A model generated the notes under the pieces. The model saw nothing but the letters and a program-made list of their open reading frames with translations. It searched no databases and was not told the DNA's origin. A stretch of DNA of 39,648 nt from Halanaerobium sp. MA284_MarDTE_T2. GTDB taxonomy: Bacteria; Bacillota; Halanaerobiia; Halanaerobiales; Halanaerobiaceae. Shown piece by piece: positions 1-8,427 of the stretch (its first letter is position 1; the number at the start of each line of letters is the position of its first letter). The translations under genes were made by a program, and so were the position numbers. The DNA lies in contig NZ_QPJE01000020.1 of assembly GCF_003337245.1 (NCBI RefSeq), forward strand, positions 1 through 39,648, in the 5' to 3' direction.

Positions 1-155
1 TAATTTCAATATTAGTAGTCCCATTTTTTCTAATAAACTTATTACTACGATAAGAATTTTGAGTATCCTTTTTAGATTTAAACTGGGGAAAATCACCCTT
101 TCTATTTTTTTAGATACAGCATCTACATGGAGTCTCTGCTGTATAATTTTGTGTA
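1..155 (-). pseudogene. TnpB (IS200/IS605-type) transposase remnant, runs off the left edge
   Basis: Reading the minus strand, positions about 109 down to 1 translate to a segment beginning RKGDFPQFKSKKDTQNSYRS, which has the GFPxFKSKK...QSY pattern found in the N-terminal third of TnpB proteins. Just upstream (about 155-110) a different frame gives QQRLHVDAVSKKIER, which fits the helix that precedes that motif in TnpB. The two pieces are joined only by a frameshift near 110-115, and no start codon or ribosome site is visible before them. I therefore call it a decayed, 5'-truncated copy. The rest of the protein would lie to the left of the window. Family assignment is by motif recognition only. 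Confidence 0.6.
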
Positions 156-241
156 ATTACTATTATTATAAAGGAAAAGGACTCATATTTCTATGTTTTT
201 AGAGAAAAATCTTAATAAAAAATACAAAACACACCTAATTA

Positions 242-250
242 TGATATAAT
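242..250 (+). promoter_or_regulatory. Extended -10 promoter for the Asp/Glu racemase gene
   Basis: TGA followed by TATAAT (TATAAT at 245-250) forms an extended -10 element 23 bp upstream of the start codon. No good -35 hexamer is present, as is usual for extended -10 promoters. The message would have a very short leader carrying only the GGGAGG ribosome site. Confidence 0.5.
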
Positions 251-272
251 AATTAACGAGGGAGGAAAAATT

Positions 273-1001
273 ATGCTTTATAAAGCTAATAAAAATCAGA
301 TGAATTATGGTGAAGCTGTTGGAATTTTGCTTCTGGATTATGCTGCACCTTTTATACCTGGAGATGTTGGTAATGCCAGCACCTTTGACTATCCGGTTAG
401 ATATAAACTTGTAAAAGGAGTGAACTTTAAACAGCTGCTGGAAAAAGATAAAAGTGGTCTGGAAGTCATAATTAAAGCAGCAAAGGAACTGGAACGGGAT
501 GGTGTAAGGGCAATAACAGCTGACTGTGGTTTTTTTGCTCTTTTTCAGAAAGAGATAGCAGAAGCGGTTGATATACCGGTGTTTTTATCAAGCCTGCTCC
601 AGATTCCATTTATTTCTTCTATACTTGATAAAAACAGCAAAGTAGGAGTAATAAGTGCAGAGTCCAGCAAGCTGGATGATGATTTTCTTAAGGCAGTAAA
701 TGCTGATCCTGATGATATTGTATTAAAAGGTATGGAAGATAAAGAATCTTTTCGAAAAACAGTTATTGAGGAATGTGGAGAACTTGACTCAGAGCAGATG
801 GAAAAAGAGGCGGTAGAAGCTGCTGAAGAACTGGTAAGAGAAAACCCTGAAGTAAAAGCAGTGCTATTGGAATGCAGTATGCTGCCACCATATGCGAAAG
901 CTATTCAGGATAAGGTAAAGCTGCCGGTATTTGATTTTATTACAATGATAGATTATGTATTCAGTGCTTTAGTGAAAAAGAAATATGATGGGTTTATGTA
1001 G
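273..1001 (+). CDS. Aspartate/glutamate racemase family protein
   Basis: This 242-residue cytosolic protein belongs to the Asp/Glu/hydantoin racemase superfamily, whose members use two cysteines from two pseudosymmetric halves to move a proton at an alpha carbon, or related chemistry. Cys85 in ITADCGFF and Cys201 in LLECSMLPPYA occupy the expected catalytic positions, and the length fits the family. The substrate cannot be read from sequence; Asp/Glu, hydantoin and maleate-type activities all occur here. A strong GGGAGG site sits 8 bases before the ATG. It stands alone between an extended -10 promoter and a terminator at 1148-1176. The D-amino-acid-type PLP enzyme at 4466 and the carbamoylase-family hydrolase at 35087 are compatible with D-amino-acid or hydantoin metabolism, but neither is operon-linked to it. 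Confidence 0.85.
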   Translation: MLYKANKNQMNYGEAVGILLLDYAAPFIPGDVGNASTFDYPVRYKLVKGVNFKQLLEKDKSGLEVIIKAAKELERDGVRAITADCGFFALFQKEIAEAVDIPVFLSSLLQIPFISSILDKNSKVGVISAESSKLDDDFLKAVNADPDDIVLKGMEDKESFRKTVIEECGELDSEQMEKEAVEAAEELVRENPEVKAVLLECSMLPPYAKAIQDKVKLPVFDFITMIDYVFSALVKKKYDGFM

Positions 1002-1147
1002 TTAAAAATATTGAAAGCAGTAATTGAAAGCAGTATAAATTCTGTAAGATAAGTTTTTGCGGAAAAAGTAACATGAGATTGCTGTTAAAAAGTAAAATAA
1101 TTTTACATTAAATAAAAAATAAAATTATTAAGAGTACGCATATATAT

Positions 1148-1176
1148 AAAACACCTTTCATATGAGAGGTGTTTTT
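1148..1176 (+). terminator. Rho-independent terminator after the racemase-family gene
   Basis: AAAACACCT pairs with AGGTGTTTT around a short ATAT loop, with extra TC/GA pairing inside the stem, and the right arm runs into a T-rich tract. It lies about 150 bp after the stop codon and before the SNF2 gene. Confidence 0.8.
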
Positions 1177-1183
1177 CTCTTCC

Positions 1184-1192
1184 TGGTATGAT
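1184..1192 (+). promoter_or_regulatory. Possible extended -10 promoter for the SNF2 gene
   Basis: TGG followed by TATGAT (1187-1192) lies immediately after the terminator and 44 bp before the next start codon. The -35 region overlaps the terminator tail and is not recognisable, so this is tentative. Confidence 0.3.
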
Positions 1193-1236
1193 AAAATAAA
1201 CATAAGTGCAAATTTATATAAGCAGGAGATGTAAAA

Positions 1237-4200
1237 ATGATAGATGAAAATATTATCAGAGAATTGGTGCCTGACAGTATTTACAGAAGAGGATTAAAAT
1301 ACTATCATCAGGGTTATATTAAAAGATATTTTCCAAAGGTCACGGGAGAAAACGAATTTCAGATAAATGCTCAGGTAAGTGGAACTAGAGACTATGAAGT
1401 TGAACTTTATCTGGAGTTTTATGGAGATAAGTATTACATTGATGGTGTCTGCAGCTGTCCTTATGACTGGGGAGAATACTGCAAGCACGAGATAGCGGTT
1501 TTATATAAGTTTTTTAGTGAAGATTATAATAAGCTGCGGCAGCAGAACTCTATAAACTACAACTATCAAAAGCTGATAGAGCTGACTGAACGATTTAATC
1601 CGGATAAAAAACCGAAACTTGAATACAGATTAAAGGGAGTTCTGGACCAGAGTTTGAGCAACTTTAAACTTATCATAATATCTGATCAAATTTCCGATTC
1701 TGAAATGAATGATATTATAGAAGCTTTAAATGGAGACCTTGTTTTTCTTTTTAAGGAAAATATATTTGAGAGGAATTTTACTGATAAAGAACTGCAGATG
1801 GTAGAAAAACTCAGCAGCCTGGATAAAACAAAGGGGAGAGAAAAACACTCACTGCTTTTAACTAAAAATGAGGATAATTTTGAATTTCTACTTAAACTTA
1901 TTGAAAATTACAGTGTAGTTATGGATGAAATAAAACAGCAGGCTGAAAGTGGCAAAACACTTTATCCGAAACTTAAGCTGACAGGTGATATAGAAAAAAT
2001 AAAACTAATGACAGTAGATCCTGGTTATCCTATTTACAGTAATCAGGAAGAAAATCTATTCTGGTCTGTGATAGAAAATAAAGTGCATCCGGTTGATCTT
2101 TCAGGATATAATGAACTTGATAAAAACATTGATATTCCTGAAAAAAGAAGAGGGGAATTTCTTTTTGAAATGCTGCCTGTGCTGCAGAAAAATACACCTC
2201 TTGAAATAAAGGGGAACCTTACAAAATATCAATTGATAAAGGAAGAACCGGATGTCAGTATAAAGCTTGATTACAGTGAAGAGAAGATTTTATGTGATAT
2301 AAAAGTTAACTTTTCTGGTGAAGATTACTGTAATACTGAACTTTTAGGTCTTGATATGGAAAAAAATAATTATATTCAGTCAGAAGAAGATCCATATACC
2401 TGGTATACAAAAGACATCCGAGAGTTTTCTAAAATAATTCGATTTTTAGAAGATTATAATTTTACTGTAAGACCAGATCGGTTTATTTTGAAAAATGAAT
2501 CTGATATCCAAAATTTTATAACCGATGGACTTCCACATATACCGGAAGAATGGGAGGTTAAGACCACTGACTCATTTGATGAAATAGAAATTAAAAATAT
2601 AGAACTTGAGCCGATTATAGAATTTTCTGATGGGGAAGGGATAAACTGGTTTGATTTCAAAATAAGCTATAATCTTGGAGGTAAAACTTACAGCAGGCAG
2701 GAACTTAAAAAAATGATTTCTTACAATAGAACAGGAGAAGCATATGTAAAGATAGATAAAAAATACTTTGTTATTAATATGGGAGAAAAAGAAAAGAGTA
2801 TTGACCACATATTGGATCATTCTGAAAAATCTTCAGATGGGGAATACCGCAGCCGCTACCACAATCTGCTTTATTACAGAAATATGCTGCAGAAATCCGG
2901 AATAAAATTTGAAGGCAGCAGAGTTTTCAATGAACTGGATAAGGAAATTGGCAGCAGTAAAGCAGTTAAAAAAAAGGAAATTCCATCAGAAGTTAAAGAT
3001 ATACTGAGAGATTATCAAAAAGAAGGATTTTACTGGCTTAATTTTCTCCAGAAGTTCAATTTTGGTGGAATACTTGCAGATGATATGGGTTTAGGTAAAA
3101 CACTGCAGATGCTGACATTAATTAAAAGTGTATCTCCTCAGCAGCCGGTACTGGTAGTATGCCCCAGAACTTTAATCTATAACTGGAAAGAGGAATCAGA
3201 TAAATTTTTTGATAATCTAGAAACACTTGTATATTACGGAACACCAGATGAAAGAGATGATATGAGGAATTCTTTTTCTGAGTATGAGCTAATAATCTCT
3301 TCATATTCAGTTATCAGCAGGGATATCAAGAAGATTAATCAGGAGAAGCTGAAGTTTTCTCTGGCCATACTTGATGAAGCACAGCATATAAAAAATCACA
3401 GGACAAAAAGGGCGAAATCGGTAAAGAATATAAAGGCTGATACAAAACTGGCTCTTACAGGAACACCGCTGGAAAATTCTGCTGCCGAACTGTGGTCTAT
3501 ATTTGATTATCTGATGCCGGGTTATCTGGGGAATTACAGCTATTTTAATAAAAATTTTTATACACCGATATCTAAAAATAATGACCAGCAGAAAATGAAA
3601 GAATTAAAAGAACGGGTAGCTCCTTTTATACTGCGCCGACGTAAAGAAGAAGTTCTGGCAGAACTGCCGGAAAAAATTATAAATATTCAGCCTGTAAATA
3701 TGACACAGCTGCAGGAAGACAGTTATCAGATGGTTCTGGATGAAGTGAAAAATAATTTGAAAGTGACTGTTGAAGAAAGAGGTTTTGAACGCTCTCATAT
3801 CAATGTGCTGACAGCTCTGACAAAGCTAAGGCAGATATGCAACCATCCCTCTTTAGTGCTGGGAAATGAAGGTTTAAAACACAATTCCGGTAAGCTGGAC
3901 ACCCTGGAGGAACTTGTAAATGATGCAGTAAGTGGTGGGCATAAAGTTATAGTTTTTAGCCAGTTTGTTAAAATGCTAAAATTGATAGAAGAACACTTTG
4001 AAAAAAATTATATCAATTATGAATATCTAGATGGTAGTACGAGAAATAGGATGGAAAGAGTGAATAATTTTAATAATAATGAGAATATAGATGCTTTTCT
4101 TATAAGCTTAAAAGCAGGAGGTATTGGCCTTAATTTGACTTCTGCTGATATAGTAATACATGTTGATCCCTGGTGGAATCCAATGGTAGAAAGGCAGGCT

Positions 4201-4392
4201 TCGGATCGGGCCCACAGAATTGGACAGGAAAATAGAGTTATAGTATATAAACTTATAACAAAAGGTACAGTGGAAGAAAAGATGCTTAAACTGCAGCAGA
4301 AAAAACAGGATTTATTTGATAATATAATTGAGAACAATGTCAATCCAATCAGTGCAATAACCTGGGAAGATATTCAGGAACTTCTCAGTTAA
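1237..4392 (+). CDS. SWIM zinc-finger SNF2-family helicase/ATPase
   Basis: This 1051-residue protein is a bacterial SNF2-family DNA translocase. The N-terminus carries a SWIM zinc finger (Cys72, Cys74, Cys82, His84 in CSC-x7-CKH). A long middle region of about 450 residues has no motif I recognise. The C-terminal third is a complete SNF2 motor: GGILADDMGLGKT with the Walker A lysine near residue 621, DEAQH near 713, ALTGTPLEN, then lobe 2 with GGIGLNLTSAD and the RAHRIGQ arginine motif. Such proteins remodel DNA-protein complexes, probably in transcription recycling or DNA repair; the exact role is unknown. A GCAGGAGATG ribosome site precedes the ATG. The gene appears monocistronic and its codon use matches its flanks. 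Confidence 0.93.
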   Translation: MIDENIIRELVPDSIYRRGLKYYHQGYIKRYFPKVTGENEFQINAQVSGTRDYEVELYLEFYGDKYYIDGVCSCPYDWGEYCKHEIAVLYKFFSEDYNKLRQQNSINYNYQKLIELTERFNPDKKPKLEYRLKGVLDQSLSNFKLIIISDQISDSEMNDIIEALNGDLVFLFKENIFERNFTDKELQMVEKLSSLDKTKGREKHSLLLTKNEDNFEFLLKLIENYSVVMDEIKQQAESGKTLYPKLKLTGDIEKIKLMTVDPGYPIYSNQEENLFWSVIENKVHPVDLSGYNELDKNIDIPEKRRGEFLFEMLPVLQKNTPLEIKGNLTKYQLIKEEPDVSIKLDYSEEKILCDIKVNFSGEDYCNTELLGLDMEKNNYIQSEEDPYTWYTKDIREFSKIIRFLEDYNFTVRPDRFILKNESDIQNFITDGLPHIPEEWEVKTTDSFDEIEIKNIELEPIIEFSDGEGINWFDFKISYNLGGKTYSRQELKKMISYNRTGEAYVKIDKKYFVINMGEKEKSIDHILDHSEKSSDGEYRSRYHNLLYYRNMLQKSGIKFEGSRVFNELDKEIGSSKAVKKKEIPSEVKDILRDYQKEGFYWLNFLQKFNFGGILADDMGLGKTLQMLTLIKSVSPQQPVLVVCPRTLIYNWKEESDKFFDNLETLVYYGTPDERDDMRNSFSEYELIISSYSVISRDIKKINQEKLKFSLAILDEAQHIKNHRTKRAKSVKNIKADTKLALTGTPLENSAAELWSIFDYLMPGYLGNYSYFNKNFYTPISKNNDQQKMKELKERVAPFILRRRKEEVLAELPEKIINIQPVNMTQLQEDSYQMVLDEVKNNLKVTVEERGFERSHINVLTALTKLRQICNHPSLVLGNEGLKHNSGKLDTLEELVNDAVSGGHKVIVFSQFVKMLKLIEEHFEKNYINYEYLDGSTRNRMERVNNFNNNENIDAFLISLKAGGIGLNLTSADIVIHVDPWWNPMVERQASDRAHRIGQENRVIVYKLITKGTVEEKMLKLQQKKQDLFDNIIENNVNPISAITWEDIQELLS

Positions 4393-4465
4393 AATAAAAT
4401 GTAAATAAGGGACTTCTGACAGTGCAAAAAACGCACAGTATAAATAAATCTAAGGATGTGTAAAT

Positions 4466-5584
4466 ATGGTAAAAAGAGAATTTTCAACTCCATCTTTTTT
4501 TGTTGATTTGGATATACTTGATATGAATATTGAATCTATGGCAGAGATGTGTAAAAAAAATAATAAAGAACTTTGGCCAATGGTAAAAACACATAAAAGT
4601 ATGCAGATTGCACAAATGCAGGCTAAAAAAGGTACAGCTGGATTTCTGGCTGGGACTGTACTTGAAGCAGAAAAACTGGTGGAGGCAGGGTTTGACAGTA
4701 TTGCACTGGCCTATCCTGTTGTTGATGAAAAGAATATTTCAAGAATTATTGAACTTCTTAAAAAGGCGGATATCATTCTGGCTTTTGATGGGGAAAATGC
4801 TGCCGAAAAGTTTGACAGACTTCTGGCAGAAGAAAAAATAAAAGCAGAATATCTTATAATAATTGATTCTGGTTTACACAGGCTGGGAGTAAAATCGGAA
4901 AAATCAGCTGAACTGGCAGAAAAATTAAAGAAATATGACAACCTTATACTGAAGGGAATATGCACTCATCCCGGTCAGGTTTATGGAGCTGCAAATATGG
5001 CAGAAGTAAAAAAAGCTGCTGCTGAAGAGGTGGAAGCGGTAGAAGCGGCTGTAAGAAATTTAGAAGAAAATGGTTTTAATATTGAAATGGCAGCAACAGG
5101 AAGTACTCCCACGGCGAACTTTGCTGCTGAATCTGATGTTATTACAGTTTTGAGGCCGGGCAACTATGTGTTTTATGATAATATGCAGGCAGCTGTCGGG
5201 GTTGTGCCGCTGGAAAGGTGTTCATTAACAGTTATGGCATCAATTATTTCTCAGCCTGCTGATGATCTGTTTATTCTAAATGCAGGGAGCAAATGTCTGG
5301 GTCTGGATAAGGGTGCACATGGTAATTCAAATATTAAAGGCTATGGTGTTGTAAAAGACCATCCAGAATTATTAATTACTGGTTTATCAGAAGAAGTTGC
5401 TAAAGTTAAAATTGAAGATAAAACTGAGCTGAAAGTTGGAGATAAGGTAGAGATTATCCCCAATCACTCCTGTTCTGCTGCTAATATGACAGATTATCTT
5501 CTGGGCTGCAGAAAAGATGAGATAGATGAAATTATTTATATAGATGCAAGAGGTGGAAGCAGGAAACCTCCAGAGATTAGTTAA
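4466..5584 (+). CDS. D-threonine aldolase / D-serine dehydratase-like PLP enzyme
   Basis: This 372-residue protein has the alanine-racemase-type TIM barrel at the N-terminus and a D-serine-dehydratase-like C-terminal domain. Lys41 in MVKTHKS is the expected PLP-binding lysine. His334 and Cys336 in IPNHSCSAAN match the His-x-Cys metal site of the family. Known members cleave D-threonine to glycine and acetaldehyde or dehydrate D-serine or D-threo-3-hydroxyaspartate. Which reaction applies here cannot be decided. AAGGATG lies upstream of the ATG. It follows the SNF2 gene by 73 bp without an obvious terminator and precedes a transporter gene by 116 bp, so co-expression with the transporter is possible. 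Confidence 0.88.
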   Translation: MVKREFSTPSFFVDLDILDMNIESMAEMCKKNNKELWPMVKTHKSMQIAQMQAKKGTAGFLAGTVLEAEKLVEAGFDSIALAYPVVDEKNISRIIELLKKADIILAFDGENAAEKFDRLLAEEKIKAEYLIIIDSGLHRLGVKSEKSAELAEKLKKYDNLILKGICTHPGQVYGAANMAEVKKAAAEEVEAVEAAVRNLEENGFNIEMAATGSTPTANFAAESDVITVLRPGNYVFYDNMQAAVGVVPLERCSLTVMASIISQPADDLFILNAGSKCLGLDKGAHGNSNIKGYGVVKDHPELLITGLSEEVAKVKIEDKTELKVGDKVEIIPNHSCSAANMTDYLLGCRKDEIDEIIYIDARGGSRKPPEIS

Positions 5585-5700
5585 TAATTTGTCGTTAAGT
5601 AAGCTGAAATTTTAATTCTATGATTGTCAATAAGCCTACCAATTCAAGAGCAAAGATTGGATATAAAGATTTTAGCAAATAATATTTCTGGAGGTGCAGT

Positions 5701-6897
5701 TTGCTTAAACATAAAAGAAAATTAGGATTAATAATCGGAATAGTGACTGCAGTAATTATAGCAAATGGTAATTTTGATGGACTATCAGCTGAAGGCCAGC
5801 TCTGTCTTGCTTTTAGCCTGATGACAGTAATATTTTGGGCCACAAATGTTGCCCATCCTGGTTATACTTCTGGTCTTTACCTTATATTACTGGTGATTTT
5901 TAATGTTGCACCTGCAGAAAATGTGTTTTCCCTCTGGAGTTCTTCTGTAATCTATCTGGTAATGGGAGCATATCTGATAGCAGGTTCAGTAGAATCTTCC
6001 GGACTTGGAGAGAGAATTGCATATAATTATCTGCTAAGATTTGTTAGTTCATATAAAAGTATAATTGTTTCTATATTTGTTTTAACATTCATTTTAAGCC
6101 TGCTGATACCACATCCCTGGCCCAGGGCATTTCTTATTATGTCAGTTATGGCAAAGATAATTAAAAGTGCAAACTTAAATGACAGTGATTCAGCTAAAAT
6201 AGGATTAACAGTTTTTGCAGCATCTGTGCCAATATCGATGATTTTCCTTACTGGAGATAGTACAATTAACATTATGGCAGTTGAATTTTCGGGTATGGAA
6301 TTAAGCTGGTTTGGCTGGCTTTACAATATGGGTATACCTGCCGCTTTAGCCAGTATATTAACATTTTTTCTAATTATAAATCTTTTTAAAACGGAAGGAA
6401 AGATCAGTTTTGATAGAGAGGAAATCAGAAAAAAACTTCGTGGTATGGGTGCAGTAACTCCTTTGGAGAAGAAAACAATTTTGTGGATCTCTATTGCAAT
6501 AATATTCTGGATGACAGACTCTATCCATGGAATTGAATTAGGCTGGGTAACACTTGCTGTTGCAATGCTGATGAGTTTTCCTATTATTGGAGGAGTTCTT
6601 AAATCCGACGACTGGAAACAGGTGCCAGTACATGTGCTGATCTTTTTAACAGCTGCTGTATCAATAGGTAGAATTGGTGGCCTTACAGGGATGAATGCCT
6701 GGATCTCATCTGCTGTTTTACCGGAAACAGTACCAGCTAATTTATTTCTGCTTGCCTTTATGATAGCCGTTGTCTCGATATTATTACATATGGTACTGGG
6801 CAGTGTTATAGCAGTTATGGGAATTGCAATACCTGCCTTTTTAGTTTTTGCTGAAGGGTCAGGTTTAAATCCACTTGTACCTGCTTTACTGGTTTAA
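5701..6897 (+). CDS. DASS/SLC13-type anion permease, C-terminally short
   Basis: This 398-residue hydrophobic protein with about ten membrane segments resembles the divalent anion:sodium symporter family (SLC13), which imports di- and tricarboxylates or sulfate. The start is TTG, five bases after GGAGGT; no better start exists. The chain stops at NPLVPALLV, where family members of roughly 450-480 residues normally continue through further membrane segments. It therefore looks C-terminally truncated and may not be functional. A hairpin terminator follows directly. Both its beginning and its end are duplicated at 20876-21094. The usual SNT-type motif is not clear; FLTGDSTINIM may be the equivalent. 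Family assignment is moderately sure and substrate is unknown. Confidence 0.72.
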   Translation: MLKHKRKLGLIIGIVTAVIIANGNFDGLSAEGQLCLAFSLMTVIFWATNVAHPGYTSGLYLILLVIFNVAPAENVFSLWSSSVIYLVMGAYLIAGSVESSGLGERIAYNYLLRFVSSYKSIIVSIFVLTFILSLLIPHPWPRAFLIMSVMAKIIKSANLNDSDSAKIGLTVFAASVPISMIFLTGDSTINIMAVEFSGMELSWFGWLYNMGIPAALASILTFFLIINLFKTEGKISFDREEIRKKLRGMGAVTPLEKKTILWISIAIIFWMTDSIHGIELGWVTLAVAMLMSFPIIGGVLKSDDWKQVPVHVLIFLTAAVSIGRIGGLTGMNAWISSAVLPETVPANLFLLAFMIAVVSILLHMVLGSVIAVMGIAIPAFLVFAEGSGLNPLVPALLV

Positions 6898-6911
6898 TAT
6901 AAAGATATTTA

Positions 6912-6941
6912 ATCCTGCTGGAATTTTCTGGCAGGATATTT
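6912..6941 (+). terminator. Hairpin terminator after the DASS gene
   Basis: ATCCTGC (6912-6918) pairs with GCAGGAT (6931-6937), followed by ATTTATTT. The same hairpin recurs at 21048-21073 in repeat copy B. The T tract is imperfect. Confidence 0.65.
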
Positions 6942-6986
6942 ATTTAAAGAAATATTCTGCACATCTGGGTATGTGGTTGCGATATT

Positions 6987-7196
6987 CTATCGAAGCCATA
7001 CATCCAGATTTTTTTTGAAATCTTTTTCATTATAGAATTCAAGATATGTAAACTTCTTGCCATGAAATATTTCAGATTTTAGTGTACCGAAGAAACCTTC
7101 CAAAAGCTCATTATCAATACATTCATATTTTTTATATCTTATATAACAATTGTATATTTGCTCGATAAGTTCCGATACCTTTTTGATAGATAGCAA
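6987..7196 (-). pseudogene. IS3-family transposase (OrfB) remnant
   Basis: The minus-strand reading frame of 69 residues contains CIDNELLEGFFGTLKSEIFHGKKF. This matches the C-terminal part of the IS3-family DDE transposase around its catalytic glutamate (usual form DNAxxESFFGTLKSE). The rest of the roughly 280-residue integrase domain is missing on both sides, no ribosome site is present, and the ending does not match the usual YN...SP tail. It begins within 30 bp of the end of direct-repeat copy A, so it marks the left boundary of the AT-rich cluster that follows. Confidence 0.72.
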
Positions 7197-7255
7197 TGTT
7201 TTAATTTCAAATTATTTACTATACGTGGGTTTTCTGTCCATAAAAAATATTTCCA

Positions 7256-7292
7256 AGTAGAAAGTCTGTTTGAATTAATTAGACTTTCTACT
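7256..7292. repeat. 12-bp perfect inverted repeat
   Basis: AGTAGAAAGTCT (7256-7267) is the reverse complement of AGACTTTCTACT (7281-7292), with a 13-base loop. A second small palindrome, TACTTC-G-GAAGTA, overlaps its right edge. It could be the end of the old insertion sequence, a terminator without a T tract, or a regulator site. Confidence 0.7.
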
Positions 7293-7360
7293 TCGGAAGT
7301 ATCATATTAATTTGACCAACATGATTTTGTTATTATTATATATATTGTGATATTTTCTTT

Positions 7361-7400
7361 TTATAAATTAAATTTTTATATATGAAAATTTAATTTATAA
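7361..7400. repeat. 16-bp perfect AT-only inverted repeat upstream of iclR-type gene
   Basis: TTATAAATTAAATTTT (7361-7376) and AAAATTTAATTTATAA (7385-7400) are exact reverse complements around an 8-base loop. It sits 212 bp ahead of the IclR start. It could form a cruciform, act as a bidirectional terminator, or be a binding site for the regulator. The sequence alone does not decide. Confidence 0.75.
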
Positions 7401-7612
7401 AAAAATAATTAAAAATCATCTTTTAATAAAACAGATTAAGTCCTAAATACTCTATATTAATCACTATATCATTATTTTAAAGATTTTTTTATATATTTAA
7501 AGGAATAATTTTGATTATAGAGAACTATATTAATAAGTAATAAAAAAAGTAATATTAAAATTAAAATTTTAAATATAAAATGCTAATTTTATTTAGGAGA
7601 TGATATATATAT

Positions 7613-8410
7613 ATGAATAAAGAAGAAAGATATTTAAATCAGTCAGTAATTAATTCTTTTAAAATAATTGAATGCTTTAATGAAAATAATGATGAATTTA
7701 CTCCTCAGGAATTGAGTAATTTGTTAAATGAAAATTCAAGTTCAATTTGGAGATTAATAAGAACTTTAGAATCAATTGGTTATTTAATTCAAACTGAGAA
7801 TAATAAATATAAATTAGGATATAAATTACTTAATGGTGTAAGATCAATCTTAAACACTTCTGAAATTAGAAAAGTTGCATATCCTTATTTAGAAGAGCTA
7901 TCTAAAGACACCAATTTTAATGTTATACTTTCTGTTCTAGATAAAAATAGAGCTGTATATCTAATTAGAATACCAAGTCCACAGATTCCAGATTCTTACT
8001 TTCATGTTGGACGAAAAGTTCCGTTATATGCAACTGCCTCTGGAAAAATATTGTTAGCATATCAACCTGAAAATAAAAGAAAAGCGTTAATAGAAAAATT
8101 TGAATTTAAAAAATTTACCAATAATACCATAGTAAATAAAAACAAATTATATGAGCATTTAGAAATGGTGAGAGAAAATGGTTTTGCTCAGGATAATGAA
8201 GAATTTATTTTTAATACAAATTGTTTAGCAGTTCCGATTCGGGATAGCACCTTGGAAGTTGTAGGAAGTATAAGCATATCAACAAGAAAATTATATAATA
8301 AAGGAGGGGTTGATCTTAAAAGCCATTTTCATGAAATATCAGAAAAAGCAATTATAATATCAAATGGATTAGGAGCAAGTCTTTATAATCCGCTTGGAAA
8401 TGATGCATAA
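7613..8410 (+). CDS. IclR-family transcriptional regulator
   Basis: This 265-residue protein has an N-terminal winged helix-turn-helix (roughly residues 10-70, with LSNLLNENSSSIWRLIRTLESIGYL) and a C-terminal IclR ligand domain that includes GRKVPLYATASGKILLAY and a conserved Cys in NTNCLAVPI. IclR proteins sense small organic acids and control adjacent catabolic operons. It is the first gene of the sucCD-kor-LarA-tct cluster and lies 17 bp before sucC, so it probably controls that cluster. AGGAG is 13 bases before the ATG, an unusually long spacing; no alternative in-frame start is better. Codon use is strongly AT-biased, like the genes that follow. Confidence 0.92.
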   Translation: MNKEERYLNQSVINSFKIIECFNENNDEFTPQELSNLLNENSSSIWRLIRTLESIGYLIQTENNKYKLGYKLLNGVRSILNTSEIRKVAYPYLEELSKDTNFNVILSVLDKNRAVYLIRIPSPQIPDSYFHVGRKVPLYATASGKILLAYQPENKRKALIEKFEFKKFTNNTIVNKNKLYEHLEMVRENGFAQDNEEFIFNTNCLAVPIRDSTLEVVGSISISTRKLYNKGGVDLKSHFHEISEKAIIISNGLGASLYNPLGNDA

Positions 8411-8427
8411 AAGGAGGTTATAAATGA

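Larger units (their letters stand above)
5678..6958 (+). repeat. Direct repeat, copy A: entire DASS transporter gene with its RBS and terminator
   Basis: Positions 5678-5795 match 20876-20993 and positions 6850-6958 match 20986-21094, by direct base-by-base comparison. Copy A holds the whole 398-codon gene between these ends. Copy B lacks the 1062 bp between two GCTGAAGG octamers (5788-5795 and 6850-6857). The two copies have the same orientation and bracket about 13.9 kb. Confidence 0.93.
7205..7612. other. AT-rich intergenic region before the IclR gene
   Basis: No coding potential is seen in these 408 bp. The stretch holds two inverted repeats (7256-7292 and 7361-7400, listed separately) and very AT-rich sequence. 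No convincing -35/-10 pair could be chosen among the many TA-rich hexamers. It must carry the promoter for the IclR-sucCD-kor cluster. Confidence 0.6.

Noticed and set aside
4393-4465. Riboswitch or T-box before the D-threonine aldolase-like gene
   Set aside because: The gap is 73 bp with only a four-pair GTGC/GCAC hairpin, too small for any known leader class.
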